DNA from: Saprospiraceae bacterium
GTDB taxonomy: Bacteria; Bacteroidota; Bacteroidia; Chitinophagales; Saprospiraceae
Length of the DNA stretch: 37,778 nucleotides
Direction of reading: 5' to 3'
NCBI GenBank assembly: GCA_016787345.1
Contig: JAEUUU010000012.1
Location: 1-37,778 of the forward strand
The notes under the pieces: model-generated
The model's database searches: none
What the model was told of the DNA's origin: nothing
Seen by the model: the letters and a program-made list of their open reading frames with translations, nothing else
Part shown: positions 8,201 through 16,703 of the stretch, in pieces
How positions within the stretch are numbered: the first letter of the stretch is position 1
How the letters are laid out: each line of letters begins with the position of its first letter
Made by a program: the position numbers and the translations under genes

Positions 8201-10847
8201 GAATGTAGGACGGTATGATTGATTTGGTAATGGGTTGAATATTGACCGGCGGCTGGAAAGCCGGCGGCAGAATGAAATCGACCAGATCGCAGGCGGCATC
8301 GTCCTGCGGATCGAATATCGTCAGGTACATCTTGTAATTGGGGGTGTTGTTCATGCCGGCCACCCTGCCGTCGGGCGATTCTTCCAAGCCCGAAAAACCG
8401 GTGAACACATACGCGGGGCCGCCGCCGGTGAAACGTTTGGTCCAGCGCGTGCTGCCGTCTTCGTTAAGGCGCAGGGCGATGTGTTGCAGATCGACGTTGA
8501 GGCTGAGCAGCCAGCCGTCGCCGGGGTAATATTGTTCGAAATTTTGAGCCGCGCCGCTGTTGTCAAAACTGCGCAACCAAAGCAGGTTGCCGGAGGGTGA
8601 AAAGTGGTACAATACCAGTCCGACGTCGTTGTTGGGCAGGGTGGTACGGGCCCAGAGGGAAAAACTGCCGTCGGGGTGCTGGTTGCCCCGGATCAGTTCG
8701 GCGTATTGCCCCTGGCCGAGGGTAAAAACCGGCTCGCGGATGTTCAGAATTTGTCCGTCGGGCGATACCACGAAGTAGTAATCCGAAAAGATGAATACCC
8801 AAAGGTTGTTGCTGCCGTCGTAGGCCGGGCTGATGTTGCAACCGGTATAACCGCCGAACGATTTTTGCCAAAGCAGGTTGCCGTTGGCATCCAGGCGAAA
8901 CAGGTAGGTCGTGTTCTGGTTGTCGGCGATAAAACAACAGGCAATATCGCCGTTCGGCATGATGGCCAGGTGGTTGAAGCCCAGGTAGGTCGACAGGCTG
9001 CCCGAGATCGTGAAGGACTTGGTCCAGAGCACCGTGCCGTCGGGTTTTATTTTGGTCAACAAACAAGGCGAGCCAATGGCATAGGCGACCCAGTTGCCGT
9101 CGGGGGCTTCGAGCATTTTATGAAAATAGCGCCCCTGAACACCTTTGACCCACTGGAGTTGCGCGGCGCCGTTCCATTTGGCAAGCAGACCCTTATAATT
9201 GTCGAAGCCGACCGGCAAAACCCCGGCGCCAGCCACGTCGCCTGCCTGCGAGAACAGGGTGCTGTGCAGGATCAGTTTGTTGTAAACCGGATCGGTGGAG
9301 TGGTACTCCCCGAGTTCCATCAACCCCGTACAGGGCGCTTCCACCCGAATGGCTACGGCCGCCTGGTCGGTGCAGGCGCCGTTGCCTGCCGTCAGAACGA
9401 CAGTGTAAATACCGGATGAAGAAAAGGTGTAACTGAACCCCGGATTTGTACCTGCAGGGACGCCGTTGAGAAGCCATTGCCAACTGTTGGCGCCTGTACT
9501 CGTATCGGTAAATACCACTGTTTCACCGACGGAAATGACGGTTTCACTGGTTATAAATCCCGCATTGACCGGACAATCGACCACGTGATAAATCGAGTAG
9601 GAGCCGCTGCAATTCGGGTCGCTATTGGCGGCAATCAGTTCTATGTGATAGGCGCCTTCTTGCCCAAAAGTGTAAAAGTTGTCGGTGAAAGGGCCAATGG
9701 GTGCGCCTTCTACAAACCATTGATAAGTCGTCGCGCCCGTGGTTTGATTCACCAGTTGTATCTGCTGCCCCGGTACCGAAACCGCTGGCACGGCTTGAAA
9801 CAAACACTGAATCGGTTGCGTGCAGGGGTCGAGGCAACCGTCGGAATCGAGCAGGCTTTGCCGAACGGTTTCTACCACGCCCTGCATACGGGCCGCTTGT
9901 CCGGCAGTGAACCCCGCGTAACATTCCAGTGCCGAATAGTCCATGAAATTCGTCGTCGGGTCGTCGGCGTCGGTGCTGAACGGGTTGGGCGCCGGGGCGT
10001 CGGCGTCGGTGCTGCACGAGTTGAACGGACAAACGCTGTGTTGCGCCTGATCGGGCGCCGTATCGCATACGCGGTCGCCGTCGAGCAGGCAGTCAGCATT
10101 GGGGCAGCCGCCCTGGAAGGTGTGGTAAAGGCCCAGGTAATGCCCCAGTTCGTGCACCAAAACCGAATTGCCGGCCGGGTCGGCGCCAAGGAACGAGGCT
10201 TCGCACACGATCCCGTCTTCGGCTTCGCCGTGTGAAGAAGGAAAATAGGCATACCCCGCCACGCCCGGGCCCGAGGAGGCGCTGTTGATGCCCGCCACAA
10301 CCCAAATATTGATGTACCGCGTCGGGTCCCATCGGATCAGGTTTTTGAGCGCCAGGTCCTGGGTTTCCATCGTGAAATTGGTCAAGGCCGATTGAGTGTG
10401 CGTTATGCCGGTCGTGGCGGCTCCGTCGGGCGTGCGCCGGGCCAGGCAAAAACGAATACCCGTGTCTTCACCCTCGACGGAGAAATAGCCGGCATGGGCA
10501 AAAGCGTCGTTGACCTGATCGAGCGCGGCCAGTATCTGGAGGTCGCTCAGGTTTTCGGGGCCGTTGTTGTGAATGATGTGAAACACCACGGGCAGGGTGT
10601 ACGCCGGTGCGCCTTTGGCAGCGGAATTGGACGACCCGGAGGCCATTTGGTACCATCGGTCGTCCAGTTCAGCCTGCCGCGCGGCGCGTTCGGGGTGTTG
10701 TTGCCAGAGTTGTTGCTGCGCCGCAGCCTGGCCACAGGTGAGTGTGCGTTGCGGTGCGCGGAGGGGTTCCGGCAGTTTGACTTGTTGGGCAAATGCGAAA
10801 AAAGGCGAAAAAAGAAAGAATAGGGCAATACGGTGCAAGACGTTCAT
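5286..10847 (-). CDS. Secreted M43 (pappalysin-type) zinc metalloprotease with PKD, propeller-like and SprB repeats and T9SS type B sorting domain
   Basis: The protein has 1,853 aa from the ATG at 10847. That start gives a clean signal peptide (MNVLHRIALF... to AFAQ, residues 1-21). An in-frame start at 10904 would overlap the previous gene and prefix a non-hydrophobic leader. The zinc site HELGHYLGLYH is at 232-242 and the Met-turn FMDYS at 301-305. Two PKD-like domains span about 350-505. A region of DGxxLWxKxF units follows, then a short Asp-rich calcium-type segment (NGQDDDNDG). Ig-like modules keyed by LDLGPD come next, then at least four SprB-type repeats. The last ~90 residues (PNAFRPGG ... 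VFDRWGAMVFE ... GVYVYHVELRFANGDR ... VIVR) match the gliding-motility-associated, type B T9SS sorting domain. The protein is probably exported through the Sec pathway and T9SS and held on the cell surface. The gene lies 53 bp after the M28 gene, probably in one transcript with it. Confidence 0.93.
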   Translation of the reverse strand: MNVLHRIALFFLFSPFFAFAQQVKLPEPLRAPQRTLTCGQAAAQQQLWQQHPERAARQAELDDRWYQMASGSSNSAAKGAPAYTLPVVFHIIHNNGPENLSDLQILAALDQVNDAFAHAGYFSVEGEDTGIRFCLARRTPDGAATTGITHTQSALTNFTMETQDLALKNLIRWDPTRYINIWVVAGINSASSGPGVAGYAYFPSSHGEAEDGIVCEASFLGADPAGNSVLVHELGHYLGLYHTFQGGCPNADCLLDGDRVCDTAPDQAQHSVCPFNSCSTDADAPAPNPFSTDADDPTTNFMDYSALECYAGFTAGQAARMQGVVETVRQSLLDSDGCLDPCTQPIQCLFQAVPAVSVPGQQIQLVNQTTGATTYQWFVEGAPIGPFTDNFYTFGQEGAYHIELIAANSDPNCSGSYSIYHVVDCPVNAGFITSETVISVGETVVFTDTSTGANSWQWLLNGVPAGTNPGFSYTFSSSGIYTVVLTAGNGACTDQAAVAIRVEAPCTGLMELGEYHSTDPVYNKLILHSTLFSQAGDVAGAGVLPVGFDNYKGLLAKWNGAAQLQWVKGVQGRYFHKMLEAPDGNWVAYAIGSPCLLTKIKPDGTVLWTKSFTISGSLSTYLGFNHLAIMPNGDIACCFIADNQNTTYLFRLDANGNLLWQKSFGGYTGCNISPAYDGSNNLWVFIFSDYYFVVSPDGQILNIREPVFTLGQGQYAELIRGNQHPDGSFSLWARTTLPNNDVGLVLYHFSPSGNLLWLRSFDNSGAAQNFEQYYPGDGWLLSLNVDLQHIALRLNEDGSTRWTKRFTGGGPAYVFTGFSGLEESPDGRVAGMNNTPNYKMYLTIFDPQDDAACDLVDFILPPAFQPPVNIQPITKSIIPSYIPFGDFNLVFEDLSLEFEPKCTAPAGCPEICDNGQDDDNDGLADCADPDCQCGPNNVCVPDATATLDSVVCQNGMLRVHLRVCNSAGAEIPVNTPVQFYLGDPVASVATAYGSPYFLPEKIAANTCLNVAFDLPVPPNGLIFGVLNDNGSLPTPFTPDQDFPATTLAECGYANNLFSFQVNYSAPSLDLGPDLLLCNSSVTVLSGGGGFARYRWADGSADSSFTAFGPGVYWLDAWDVCGNLYTDTVHIDLQTALPLDLGPDRIICPGDAIALSVAGFDEVNWAPLSEFSCPDCPNVIAAPDSALTLRVTGRSGNCFVSDSLRVTVAAPPFLSAQVEPAGCSSPTGSIEIAVSQGAPPFNFDWSDGGTGPVREQLLPGDYGVLVSDANGCTSADTFTVAATSPPQILSAQIIPVPCFGENSGQIALQVEGGAPPYQSSWSNGAGGLVLTGLAAGPYALVLTDAAGCTLQVNYDITQPAPLSAGVAHDADTCGQQTGALVLTGSGGVAPYQVLWSNGATGTAVDHLPAGDYSLTLTDANGCTLQQTHAVPAVDIPVSFGLESGLITCATPVVGASAAPGNFAYTWQTPSGVALSGAIQQVDLAGIYSVTATHPSGCTAVQTLLVGIDTLTPLAVIANAAVQIPCDQSAVVLDGTGSSSGPDIQLEWSQEQGGLWTTVGTGAVWATNVPGRYRLLVIDEINGCSAADTILVGVSEGIGGVWLGADSVSCFGWSDGVVRVDSVSGGAAPFEFALNQQAFGPEPLFVDLPPGGYTVRVRDAAGCLAQDSVVVGEPALLQLDLTASVNPVSPGEILSLTAEIEPAGTLLSGLEWEPAPLFPAQNQLFQILDLEDTTLIRLTVTTPEGCTATAQLRIDVRAGQVYRPNAFRPGGPAENANFTVYGGPELQEIELLQVFDRWGAMVFERRNFPPNNPALGWDGRFRGRELPAGVYVYHVELRFANGDRQVIKGEVVIVR

Positions 10848-10900
10848 GGGAAGTCGCTTTTTGTTGCAACAGACGCAGCCGGTGCGCGCAGTGCTGCCCG

Positions 10901-12637
10901 TCAATTGGCAAAGATCATCTCCCGGCTGTCGAGCGCCTGTCCGTCGACAAACAGGGTGTAAGCGAAGGCGCCGCGCACGCCGTATCCGTGGGTGTACAGG
11001 AGTTCATTGAGCCCCGGATGCATTTCGACGGGTATCTGCGCAACTGTTTTGCCCTGCATATCCGTGATTTGAACCCATGCTTTCCGGTAACGCGGCACCT
11101 CATTGACCCAAAAAGAAATCCAGGTCGCCTCATCGAAAGGGTTGGGGCGATTTTGAAACAGGCGGATATTGGGTTCGGTGTTGCTCCCCTTGTCGTGGGT
11201 TGCACTGACGTTTGTCGCCAGTTTTTCGCCGCTGAACAAACTCTCGATACCCTGCGCATCCACGCCGGCCACACTGACGATCAGGGCGCCCGTGGGATTG
11301 CAGGGGAACAGACCGGTGCTGCCGTTGAGGGTAAAAACAGTATCCCAGTCGTTGGCGGTGCTGCGCAGGGCAACGCGATAGACACCCAGGTTGGCCGGGT
11401 CGGTAATGGTGACGGTCAGTTGCGAGCCCGTGCGGTAAGCGGTGAAGTCGGTCGGCCGGGGCACAGCCCGGGCGATCATGGCGGCCGCGTTGCCATTGAT
11501 GACAGCATTGCGGGCCAGGTAGTTGAATTGAACAAAAAAGGAATCGACGACCGTGTCGCCATCGGTGTCTACGCCGAGGATGTCGTCGGAGGTGTGCTGG
11601 CGGTCGTCGTACCCGGGGCCGTTGGAGGCGTCGCCGTGTTCGTTGGCGGCGGTAAATCGCATGGCCGGATAGCCTTTTTGCCGGAACGGAATATGGTCGC
11701 CGCCCCTGCCCGTGCGGTCTTCGGGCGACATAATCCGGATGGTCATGGGTATGGCGGCAGTGGGCAGCAGGTTTTCCTGGTATTCCAGTTTGATGTAGCG
11801 CGCCAGTTGTTTATGCGGTGAATTGAACGACAGGGCCGAGAACAGCCGCACGCTCGTGGAGTCGACGTCGTTGAAGCCCGGACAGGATGGCGGGGAGGAA
11901 GTTTGTCCGCAAATGACGCCGCCGATCACGTCGTTGTTCAATACGGCGCGCAGTGGAATACCTTTTGTTTGTACGTATTGGCCAAATGCCTCGGCGCCGT
12001 ACAGGCCCTGTTCTTCGCCCGTGGTGAGGCAAAAAACGATGGTGTGAGCGAAGGTGTATTTCGCCATCACACGCGCCAGTTCGAGCACCAGGGCGGTGCC
12101 GCTGGCGTTGTCTTCCACGCCCTCGGCCGGACAGTCGACGTCGCACAAAACATCGCAACGGCTGTCCATGTGCCCTTCGATCAGGATGACGCCGGGGTTA
12201 CTGGTGTCGGCGCCGGGCAGCACCGCGATCACATTGGCGTGGCGCCCCATGCCGCAGATGTCTTGGTCGAACTGGAGGTACGACACGACCAGCCGGTCTT
12301 CGTTTTCGGCGCTGAACTGCTGAAATTGCTGAAACGCCCAGCGGCGGGCAGCCCCGTAGCCGCTGGTATTGCTGATCGTATCGCTGCCGGTGTTGCGCGT
12401 GCCGAACTGGCTCAGCCGGATAATGTAGCTTTTGAGGCTATCGGGCGAAACGCCCTCGGCAATTCCGTCGGCGATGATGCCCGGATCGGTGATGGCCGTT
12501 CCGGCCGCATAATCTGCCGGATTGTAATTGCCGAGCATGATTTGCTCCGCAACCGGATTGGTTGACAGGATATTGGTCTGGCCCGACAGGTAGCAGGGAA
12601 GGGCCAGGAGGGTCAGTACGCGAAGAAGTGTAGTCAT
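10901..12637 (-). CDS. Secreted M28 family zinc aminopeptidase with T9SS type A sorting domain
   Basis: The protein has 578 aa from the ATG at 12637, chosen because it opens a signal peptide (MTTLLRVLTLLALPCYLSGQ). A longer frame to 12703 would run into rfbC. All M28 zinc-site residues are visible: H156 in EGHMDSRCD, bridging D176 in GVEDNASG, the Glu pair E208-E209 in TTGEEQG, D236 in NNDVIGG and H315 in RGGDHIPF. E208 would be the general base and E209 a ligand. Residues about 400-490 form a beta-rich spacer. The last ~80 residues (FQNRPNPFDEATWISF ... VQITDMQGKTV ... FAYTLFVDGQ) are a type A T9SS sorting domain, though the terminal motif is less basic than usual (MIFAN). It likely removes N-terminal residues from peptides outside the cell and may work with the endoprotease encoded 53 bp downstream. 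rfbC ends 46 bp upstream. Confidence 0.93.
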   Translation of the reverse strand: MTTLLRVLTLLALPCYLSGQTNILSTNPVAEQIMLGNYNPADYAAGTAITDPGIIADGIAEGVSPDSLKSYIIRLSQFGTRNTGSDTISNTSGYGAARRWAFQQFQQFSAENEDRLVVSYLQFDQDICGMGRHANVIAVLPGADTSNPGVILIEGHMDSRCDVLCDVDCPAEGVEDNASGTALVLELARVMAKYTFAHTIVFCLTTGEEQGLYGAEAFGQYVQTKGIPLRAVLNNDVIGGVICGQTSSPPSCPGFNDVDSTSVRLFSALSFNSPHKQLARYIKLEYQENLLPTAAIPMTIRIMSPEDRTGRGGDHIPFRQKGYPAMRFTAANEHGDASNGPGYDDRQHTSDDILGVDTDGDTVVDSFFVQFNYLARNAVINGNAAAMIARAVPRPTDFTAYRTGSQLTVTITDPANLGVYRVALRSTANDWDTVFTLNGSTGLFPCNPTGALIVSVAGVDAQGIESLFSGEKLATNVSATHDKGSNTEPNIRLFQNRPNPFDEATWISFWVNEVPRYRKAWVQITDMQGKTVAQIPVEMHPGLNELLYTHGYGVRGAFAYTLFVDGQALDSREMIFAN

Positions 12638-12683
12638 GACACGGGTAATTTTCCCGCTAAAATACACATTCTGACCTTGGAAG

Positions 12684-13229
12684 TCAGGCTTTCCGGTGTG
12701 CACCGAAATAAGGCAGCGCCAGGTCTTTTTCCGATACGATCACCTTGCTCAGATCAAACTGCCAGTCGATGGCCAGTTGCGGATCGTCGTAGCGCAGCCC
12801 GCCTTCCGCGACTTTGGCGTAATAGTTATCGCATTTGTAACAAAACTCGGCAGTTTCGCTCAATACGATGTAGCCGTGCGCAAAGCCGCGCGGTACGAAC
12901 AGTTGTTTTTTGTTTTCGGCGCTGAGGCGGATACTGAACCATTCGCCGTAATGGGGAGACCCTTCGCGCAGATCGACGGCTACGTCGAGTACCTCGCCTT
13001 CCACTACGCGCACCAGTTTGGCCTGGGCGTGTTCGCCGGTTTGGTAGTGCAGGCCGCGCAACACCCCGCGCACGGAGCGCGCCTGGTTGTCCTGCACAAA
13101 ATCGGCGTGTATACCCATATCGGCCCATACCCGGCGGTTGTAGCTTTCAAAAAAATAGCCGCGTTCGTCGCCAAAGACGCCGGGTTCGAAGACGATCAGA
13201 TCGGGTATAAAGGTTTCTGTAAATTTCAT
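12684..13229 (-). CDS. rfbC: dTDP-4-dehydrorhamnose 3,5-epimerase
   Basis: The protein has 181 aa, the usual length of RmlC/RfbC. The start MKFTETFIPDL at 13229 is preferred over a non-conserved upstream extension to 13280. Family hallmarks are present: DERGYFFESY (21-30), VRGVLRGLHYQ with catalytic His61, K71 in AKLVRVVEGE, FVPRGFAHGY, and YKCDNYY with the catalytic Tyr at about 131. The enzyme epimerises dTDP-4-keto-6-deoxyglucose at C3 and C5 on the way to dTDP-L-rhamnose for surface polysaccharide. The other rml genes are not in the window. It is first in a minus-strand run with the M28 and M43 protease genes. A weak -7-like box (CAACTTTG) lies about 20-30 bp upstream. Confidence 0.95.
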   Translation of the reverse strand: MKFTETFIPDLIVFEPGVFGDERGYFFESYNRRVWADMGIHADFVQDNQARSVRGVLRGLHYQTGEHAQAKLVRVVEGEVLDVAVDLREGSPHYGEWFSIRLSAENKKQLFVPRGFAHGYIVLSETAEFCYKCDNYYAKVAEGGLRYDDPQLAIDWQFDLSKVIVSEKDLALPYFGAHRKA

Positions 13230-13445
13230 GGTCGGAGAATATTGGCGCAAAGTTGGCAAACCGGGCTTGGAGCACCCCAAACAGATCGCGCTTATTTTTT
13301 ACCAATTTTAGGTTAGGCTATTAAAAATAGTAGGTAGAAATGCCCGAAAACAGTCCTGCATGGTCATTTCTCATGTGACGGGCACGGAATTTGTGTCGTC
13401 TAAATCGTCCTTATGTGCGACGATAAAAGACAGGTTACCAGCTAA

Positions 13446-14954
13446 ATGAAACATCTTTTGGAAATTGCTCAACTCATCAATCGGGTCAAAGGCCGGAAAG
13501 GCAGCGCCCTGGAGGAGAGTTTTGGCGGACTAAGCAGCAAAAACAGCAAATTCAACGAGTTTTATGAATCCTTGCTGGCCGGCCGTTACAAAAACGACCG
13601 CGATGCCGCTACCCACCTGTACGGCTGTAGCCCGACGGATGATCGCTATCGTCAGTTAAAGTCTCGTTTCCGCAAACGTTTGCTCAACCTGCTTTTTGCG
13701 CTCGATCAGGTACAAACGCCTGTTGTCGCTTACGAACGCGCCTATTTTCAGTGCAATAAAGAGTGGGCGCTGGTCAAGATTCTCCTGTCGCAGGATGCGC
13801 CGCTCACCGCGGTCGAACTGGCCCGTTCGGTATTATCCATTGCACTCAAATATCATTTTACCGAACATGTTCTGCAAAGCGCCAGGGTATTGCGCGAATA
13901 TGCCATGCAGCAAGGCAGTTCGCAGGATTTTTTGACCTACGATGGCTTGGTGCGGGAATATGGGCAGGTGTATGAGGCTGAAATCCGGTCCGAGACGATC
14001 TGCATGCACATGGTTTACCAGCATCAGTATGCCTGTTCGGACACCGAAAAAGGTTTGTTTTCCGATGAGATGCAAACTGCCGGTACAGAATTGGAGCAAC
14101 TATACACCCGGTTTAAAAGTCCGTTTCTGTACATGAGTTACATGGTCGTGCGGGCTTGTCAGTATGAAACCGAGCGCGATTGGAACAACATACTGAAAGT
14201 TTGCAGGGAATACGACCAGTTTCTGGCCGAATACCCCTACTATCAGCACCATAGCAAGACGGAAAAACTGTGGCTGAAAAAATTCGTGGCCTATCTGCAC
14301 CTGCGCGACTTTATACGTGGCAGACAGGATGCAGAAAAACTGCTTCAGACCACCTCCGAAGGCGATTCTTTCTGGTTTGCCACCCTCGATCGCTATTTTC
14401 TCCTGGCCATGCACACGGGTCAGTTTCTGGAAGCCAAAAGAATTTTTGACCGGGCGGCTCAGCATCCAAAATTCAGAAAATTGCCGCCCGCCGAACGCGA
14501 GAAGTGGCAGATTTACGAAACGTACCTGGGCTTGTTTCAGGGAAGAATAGAGGATAGCGAAGGCGGGCGCTCCGTTCGCCTGGTGCCCGAATCATTGTTA
14601 CAGACCAAAGACAACCGTTTGTTTGCCATGCACCAATCGGTCGTGCAGGTTGTCAGCGCGATCGCACAAGACAACCTGATCGGCGCGGCCGGGCAGATCG
14701 ATCAGTTGAAGAGTCTGGTGAGTCGCCAGTTCAAGACCGAAGTGCCCGGCCGCACGATGCAGTTTATCCGTTTGTTACAGCATCTTGCCAAATCCGGTTT
14801 TACCGGTTTGCACCACAATGGCACCGCGCAGGCATTTGCCGAATTGCGCCGTATTCCGTTCCATTACAGCGGTGTGGCGCAGGACCTGGAGGTCGTGCCT
14901 TACGAGCGGATATGGGAGGAGATTGTGCAAAATCTGCAGAAAGAGCATGTTTAA
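13446..14954 (+). CDS. Unrecognised cytoplasmic helical-repeat protein
   Basis: The protein has 502 aa from the ATG at 13446 and I do not recognise a family. It has no signal peptide or membrane segment. The sequence looks almost entirely alpha-helical, with many aromatic and charged residues and short helical pairs in the manner of TPR-like repeats (for example around LYTRFKSPFLYMSYMVVRAC and KFVAYLHLRDF). The first 80 residues are basic (SRFRKRLLNLLF). The gene stands alone: rfbC is divergent upstream across a 216-bp gap in which I see no TAnnTTTG box, and the next gene is convergent. Its TAA stop lies inside the left arm of a perfect 16-bp stem. The protein from 28886-30280 is of similar size and helical character but has no obvious sequence match. 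A scaffold or regulatory role is only a guess. Confidence 0.8.
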   Translation: MKHLLEIAQLINRVKGRKGSALEESFGGLSSKNSKFNEFYESLLAGRYKNDRDAATHLYGCSPTDDRYRQLKSRFRKRLLNLLFALDQVQTPVVAYERAYFQCNKEWALVKILLSQDAPLTAVELARSVLSIALKYHFTEHVLQSARVLREYAMQQGSSQDFLTYDGLVREYGQVYEAEIRSETICMHMVYQHQYACSDTEKGLFSDEMQTAGTELEQLYTRFKSPFLYMSYMVVRACQYETERDWNNILKVCREYDQFLAEYPYYQHHSKTEKLWLKKFVAYLHLRDFIRGRQDAEKLLQTTSEGDSFWFATLDRYFLLAMHTGQFLEAKRIFDRAAQHPKFRKLPPAEREKWQIYETYLGLFQGRIEDSEGGRSVRLVPESLLQTKDNRLFAMHQSVVQVVSAIAQDNLIGAAGQIDQLKSLVSRQFKTEVPGRTMQFIRLLQHLAKSGFTGLHHNGTAQAFAELRRIPFHYSGVAQDLEVVPYERIWEEIVQNLQKEHV

Positions 14955-14999
14955 ATTTCCGTCACCGGGCTGCCGGCGGCATTGAAATTTAAACATGCT
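14944..14999. terminator. Bidirectional hairpin between convergent genes
   Basis: AGCATGTTTAAATTTC (14944-14959) is perfectly complementary to 14984-14999. The 24-nt loop contains a further CCGG/CCGG pairing. It lies between the convergent genes ending at 14954 and 15013 and includes the TAA stop of the plus-strand gene in its left arm. A/T-rich tails flank it on both sides, so it can serve both directions. Confidence 0.75.
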
Positions 15000-15012
15000 T
15001 TAAAAATATCCC

Positions 15013-16521
15013 TTAAAATTTCAGTCCCAGCGTCAGCACCAGGTCCGAGGTCGTATTGTCGGTGTCTACGGTCGGGGCGCCTGCATAAGGCGCCCGGATG
15101 GCGCCTTGTCCTTTGGAGAGGCGGTACCCCAGGTCGATGAAAAAGGCGTTGCCGCGTACGCCGAAACCGGCCGAGTAAGCCGTGTTGAATCCGGTTTCTC
15201 CTTCGTTGGGTTTGCCCAGCAGATTGACTCCGCCCCGGAGCCGGAACTGGTCGAGGGCCAGTTCGCCGCCAAAACGCAGGTTGACGACCTGCCGGTAGCT
15301 GTTCTGGATTTGCCGGTTGACGATGCGTTCGAGTTGTTCATTGCCGGTGCTCGACACGTCGGCGGTGAAGTTGTAACGGCTGGCGCTGTAATCCACGAGT
15401 TCTACGTCGGCGCTGATAAAGCCGTATTTGCGAAAAAGAAAAGCCGCGCTGCCGCTGGCCCGCCAGGGGGTGCGCAGGCGGTAGTCGAAGGTGCCGTCAA
15501 GCGACTGGTCGGTGTTGGAATTGGGGCCGCCGCCGTCGGTGTACTCGTAGGTAAACGTGTTGTAATAGTTGTCTGTAAGCCCCATCAGGGTGGGTGTGTG
15601 GAACGCAGCGCCCAGACGCACCAGCGGGTGCGGGCGGTAGATCAGGCCCAGTTTCATATTGACGCCCACGCCTTGTGTGCGGAGGTATTCGGTGTATTGC
15701 AGGCGGTCGAAGTATTGCACCTGATCGGCAGCCAGATCGTTTTCCTCGTAGGTGCCGTCCAGTACGTAATTGACCACCGGTACGCCGATCGTCGCGCCGA
15801 GCATCAGTTTTTCGTCGTAGTTGCCGGCAAATGACAGCACCACTTCGTTCATGTTGCCCGAGGTTGTAATCGAATGGGCGTGGTTGATAATGGCATCGGG
15901 TGTTGTGGCAAAATCGTACGCCAGTTCGTCCACCTGCTCGCCGGGGTTGATGATCGGGTCGTAGATGGCGCCGGTATTGTAGGCCAGTTGAGCGCCGAAG
16001 GGATCGAACTGGTCTACCGGCCCGTTGGGTACGAAATCGGCGACTGCGGAAGCGTACAGGTCGTTCATGATCGAGCCGGCAGCAAGGCCCTCGTAATAAA
16101 ACGACTGGTGAAAGCTGTTCTGGCGGTTGAACCCGATACCGACGTTGAAGGTGGTCCAGCGGCTGCCGATGGGGTTGGTATTGAACACGATGCCGGCATT
16201 ACCAATGTTGAAATTGCTTTTCGACTCTTCGATATTTTCACTGCCGGGGAAGTTGGAAACCGTGTTGGAAAAGCGGAGCCCGGGGGTGACGACCAGTTCG
16301 TCGGAGCGAAACAGTGCGAGCCCGGCGGGATTCTGGCTCAGGGTGCTGAAATCGGCGCCCAAAGCGCCGAATGCGCCGCCTGCGCCGATAAATCGGGCGG
16401 TACCGCCGGGTTGCAGATAGGAATAGCGGAGCGCGTCGGTCACGTAGATTTCGTTAGCGTCCTGGGCATAGGTCAGATAGCCGGAGAGCAGGAAAAGTGC
16501 CGGCAATAAATATCGTTTCAT
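15013..16521 (-). CDS. Outer-membrane beta-barrel protein, OmpP1/FadL-like
   Basis: The protein has 502 aa from the ATG at 16521, which begins a signal peptide (MKRYLLPALFLLSGYLTYAQ). The segment after it, with ARFIGAGGAFGALGADFSTLSQNPAGLALF, is the conserved N-terminal part of Bacteroidetes FadL/OmpP1-like porins, in which early Gly/Asn-Pro motifs form the inner hatch. The remainder alternates polar and hydrophobic residues in amphipathic strands and ends in LVLTLGLKF, with the terminal Phe typical of outer-membrane barrels. Such proteins carry hydrophobic substrates across the outer membrane; the substrate here is unknown. A hairpin with a T-rich tail (16591-16636) separates it from the upstream gene, so it is probably transcribed separately. 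Confidence 0.85.
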   Translation of the reverse strand: MKRYLLPALFLLSGYLTYAQDANEIYVTDALRYSYLQPGGTARFIGAGGAFGALGADFSTLSQNPAGLALFRSDELVVTPGLRFSNTVSNFPGSENIEESKSNFNIGNAGIVFNTNPIGSRWTTFNVGIGFNRQNSFHQSFYYEGLAAGSIMNDLYASAVADFVPNGPVDQFDPFGAQLAYNTGAIYDPIINPGEQVDELAYDFATTPDAIINHAHSITTSGNMNEVVLSFAGNYDEKLMLGATIGVPVVNYVLDGTYEENDLAADQVQYFDRLQYTEYLRTQGVGVNMKLGLIYRPHPLVRLGAAFHTPTLMGLTDNYYNTFTYEYTDGGGPNSNTDQSLDGTFDYRLRTPWRASGSAAFLFRKYGFISADVELVDYSASRYNFTADVSSTGNEQLERIVNRQIQNSYRQVVNLRFGGELALDQFRLRGGVNLLGKPNEGETGFNTAYSAGFGVRGNAFFIDLGYRLSKGQGAIRAPYAGAPTVDTDNTTSDLVLTLGLKF

Positions 16522-16590
16522 GGTAAATTGAATGTGAAGTTTCTGGTTAAGGTGCGAATGCAAACCGGTCGCAGGGAGGGGGTTGGGGGA

Positions 16591-16636
16591 ATAAAAAATG
16601 GGTGGAAAGAGGTGTCTGAACCGGTTTCCACCCATT
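16591..16636 (-). terminator. Rho-independent terminator of the low-complexity protein gene
   Basis: Read on the minus strand, a perfect 12-bp stem AATGGGTGGAAA/TTTCCACCCATT (16625-16636 with 16597-16608) has a 16-nt loop. It is followed at once by a T-rich tract (TTTTTATT). It lies about 100 bp after the stop codon at 16735. Confidence 0.85.
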
Positions 16637-16640
16637 GAAT

Positions 16641-16680
16641 GAGGATGTGAGGATGCGAGGATTTGAGGATTTGAAGATGC
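16641..16680. repeat. 8-bp tandem array, five copies
   Basis: Units are GAGGATGT, GAGGATGC, GAGGATTT, GAGGATTT and GAAGATGC. The array is non-coding and lies between the terminator at 16591-16636 and the 3' end of the low-complexity protein gene. Confidence 0.9.
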
Positions 16681-16703
16681 GAGCAGAACGATTAACGCTT
16701 ATA

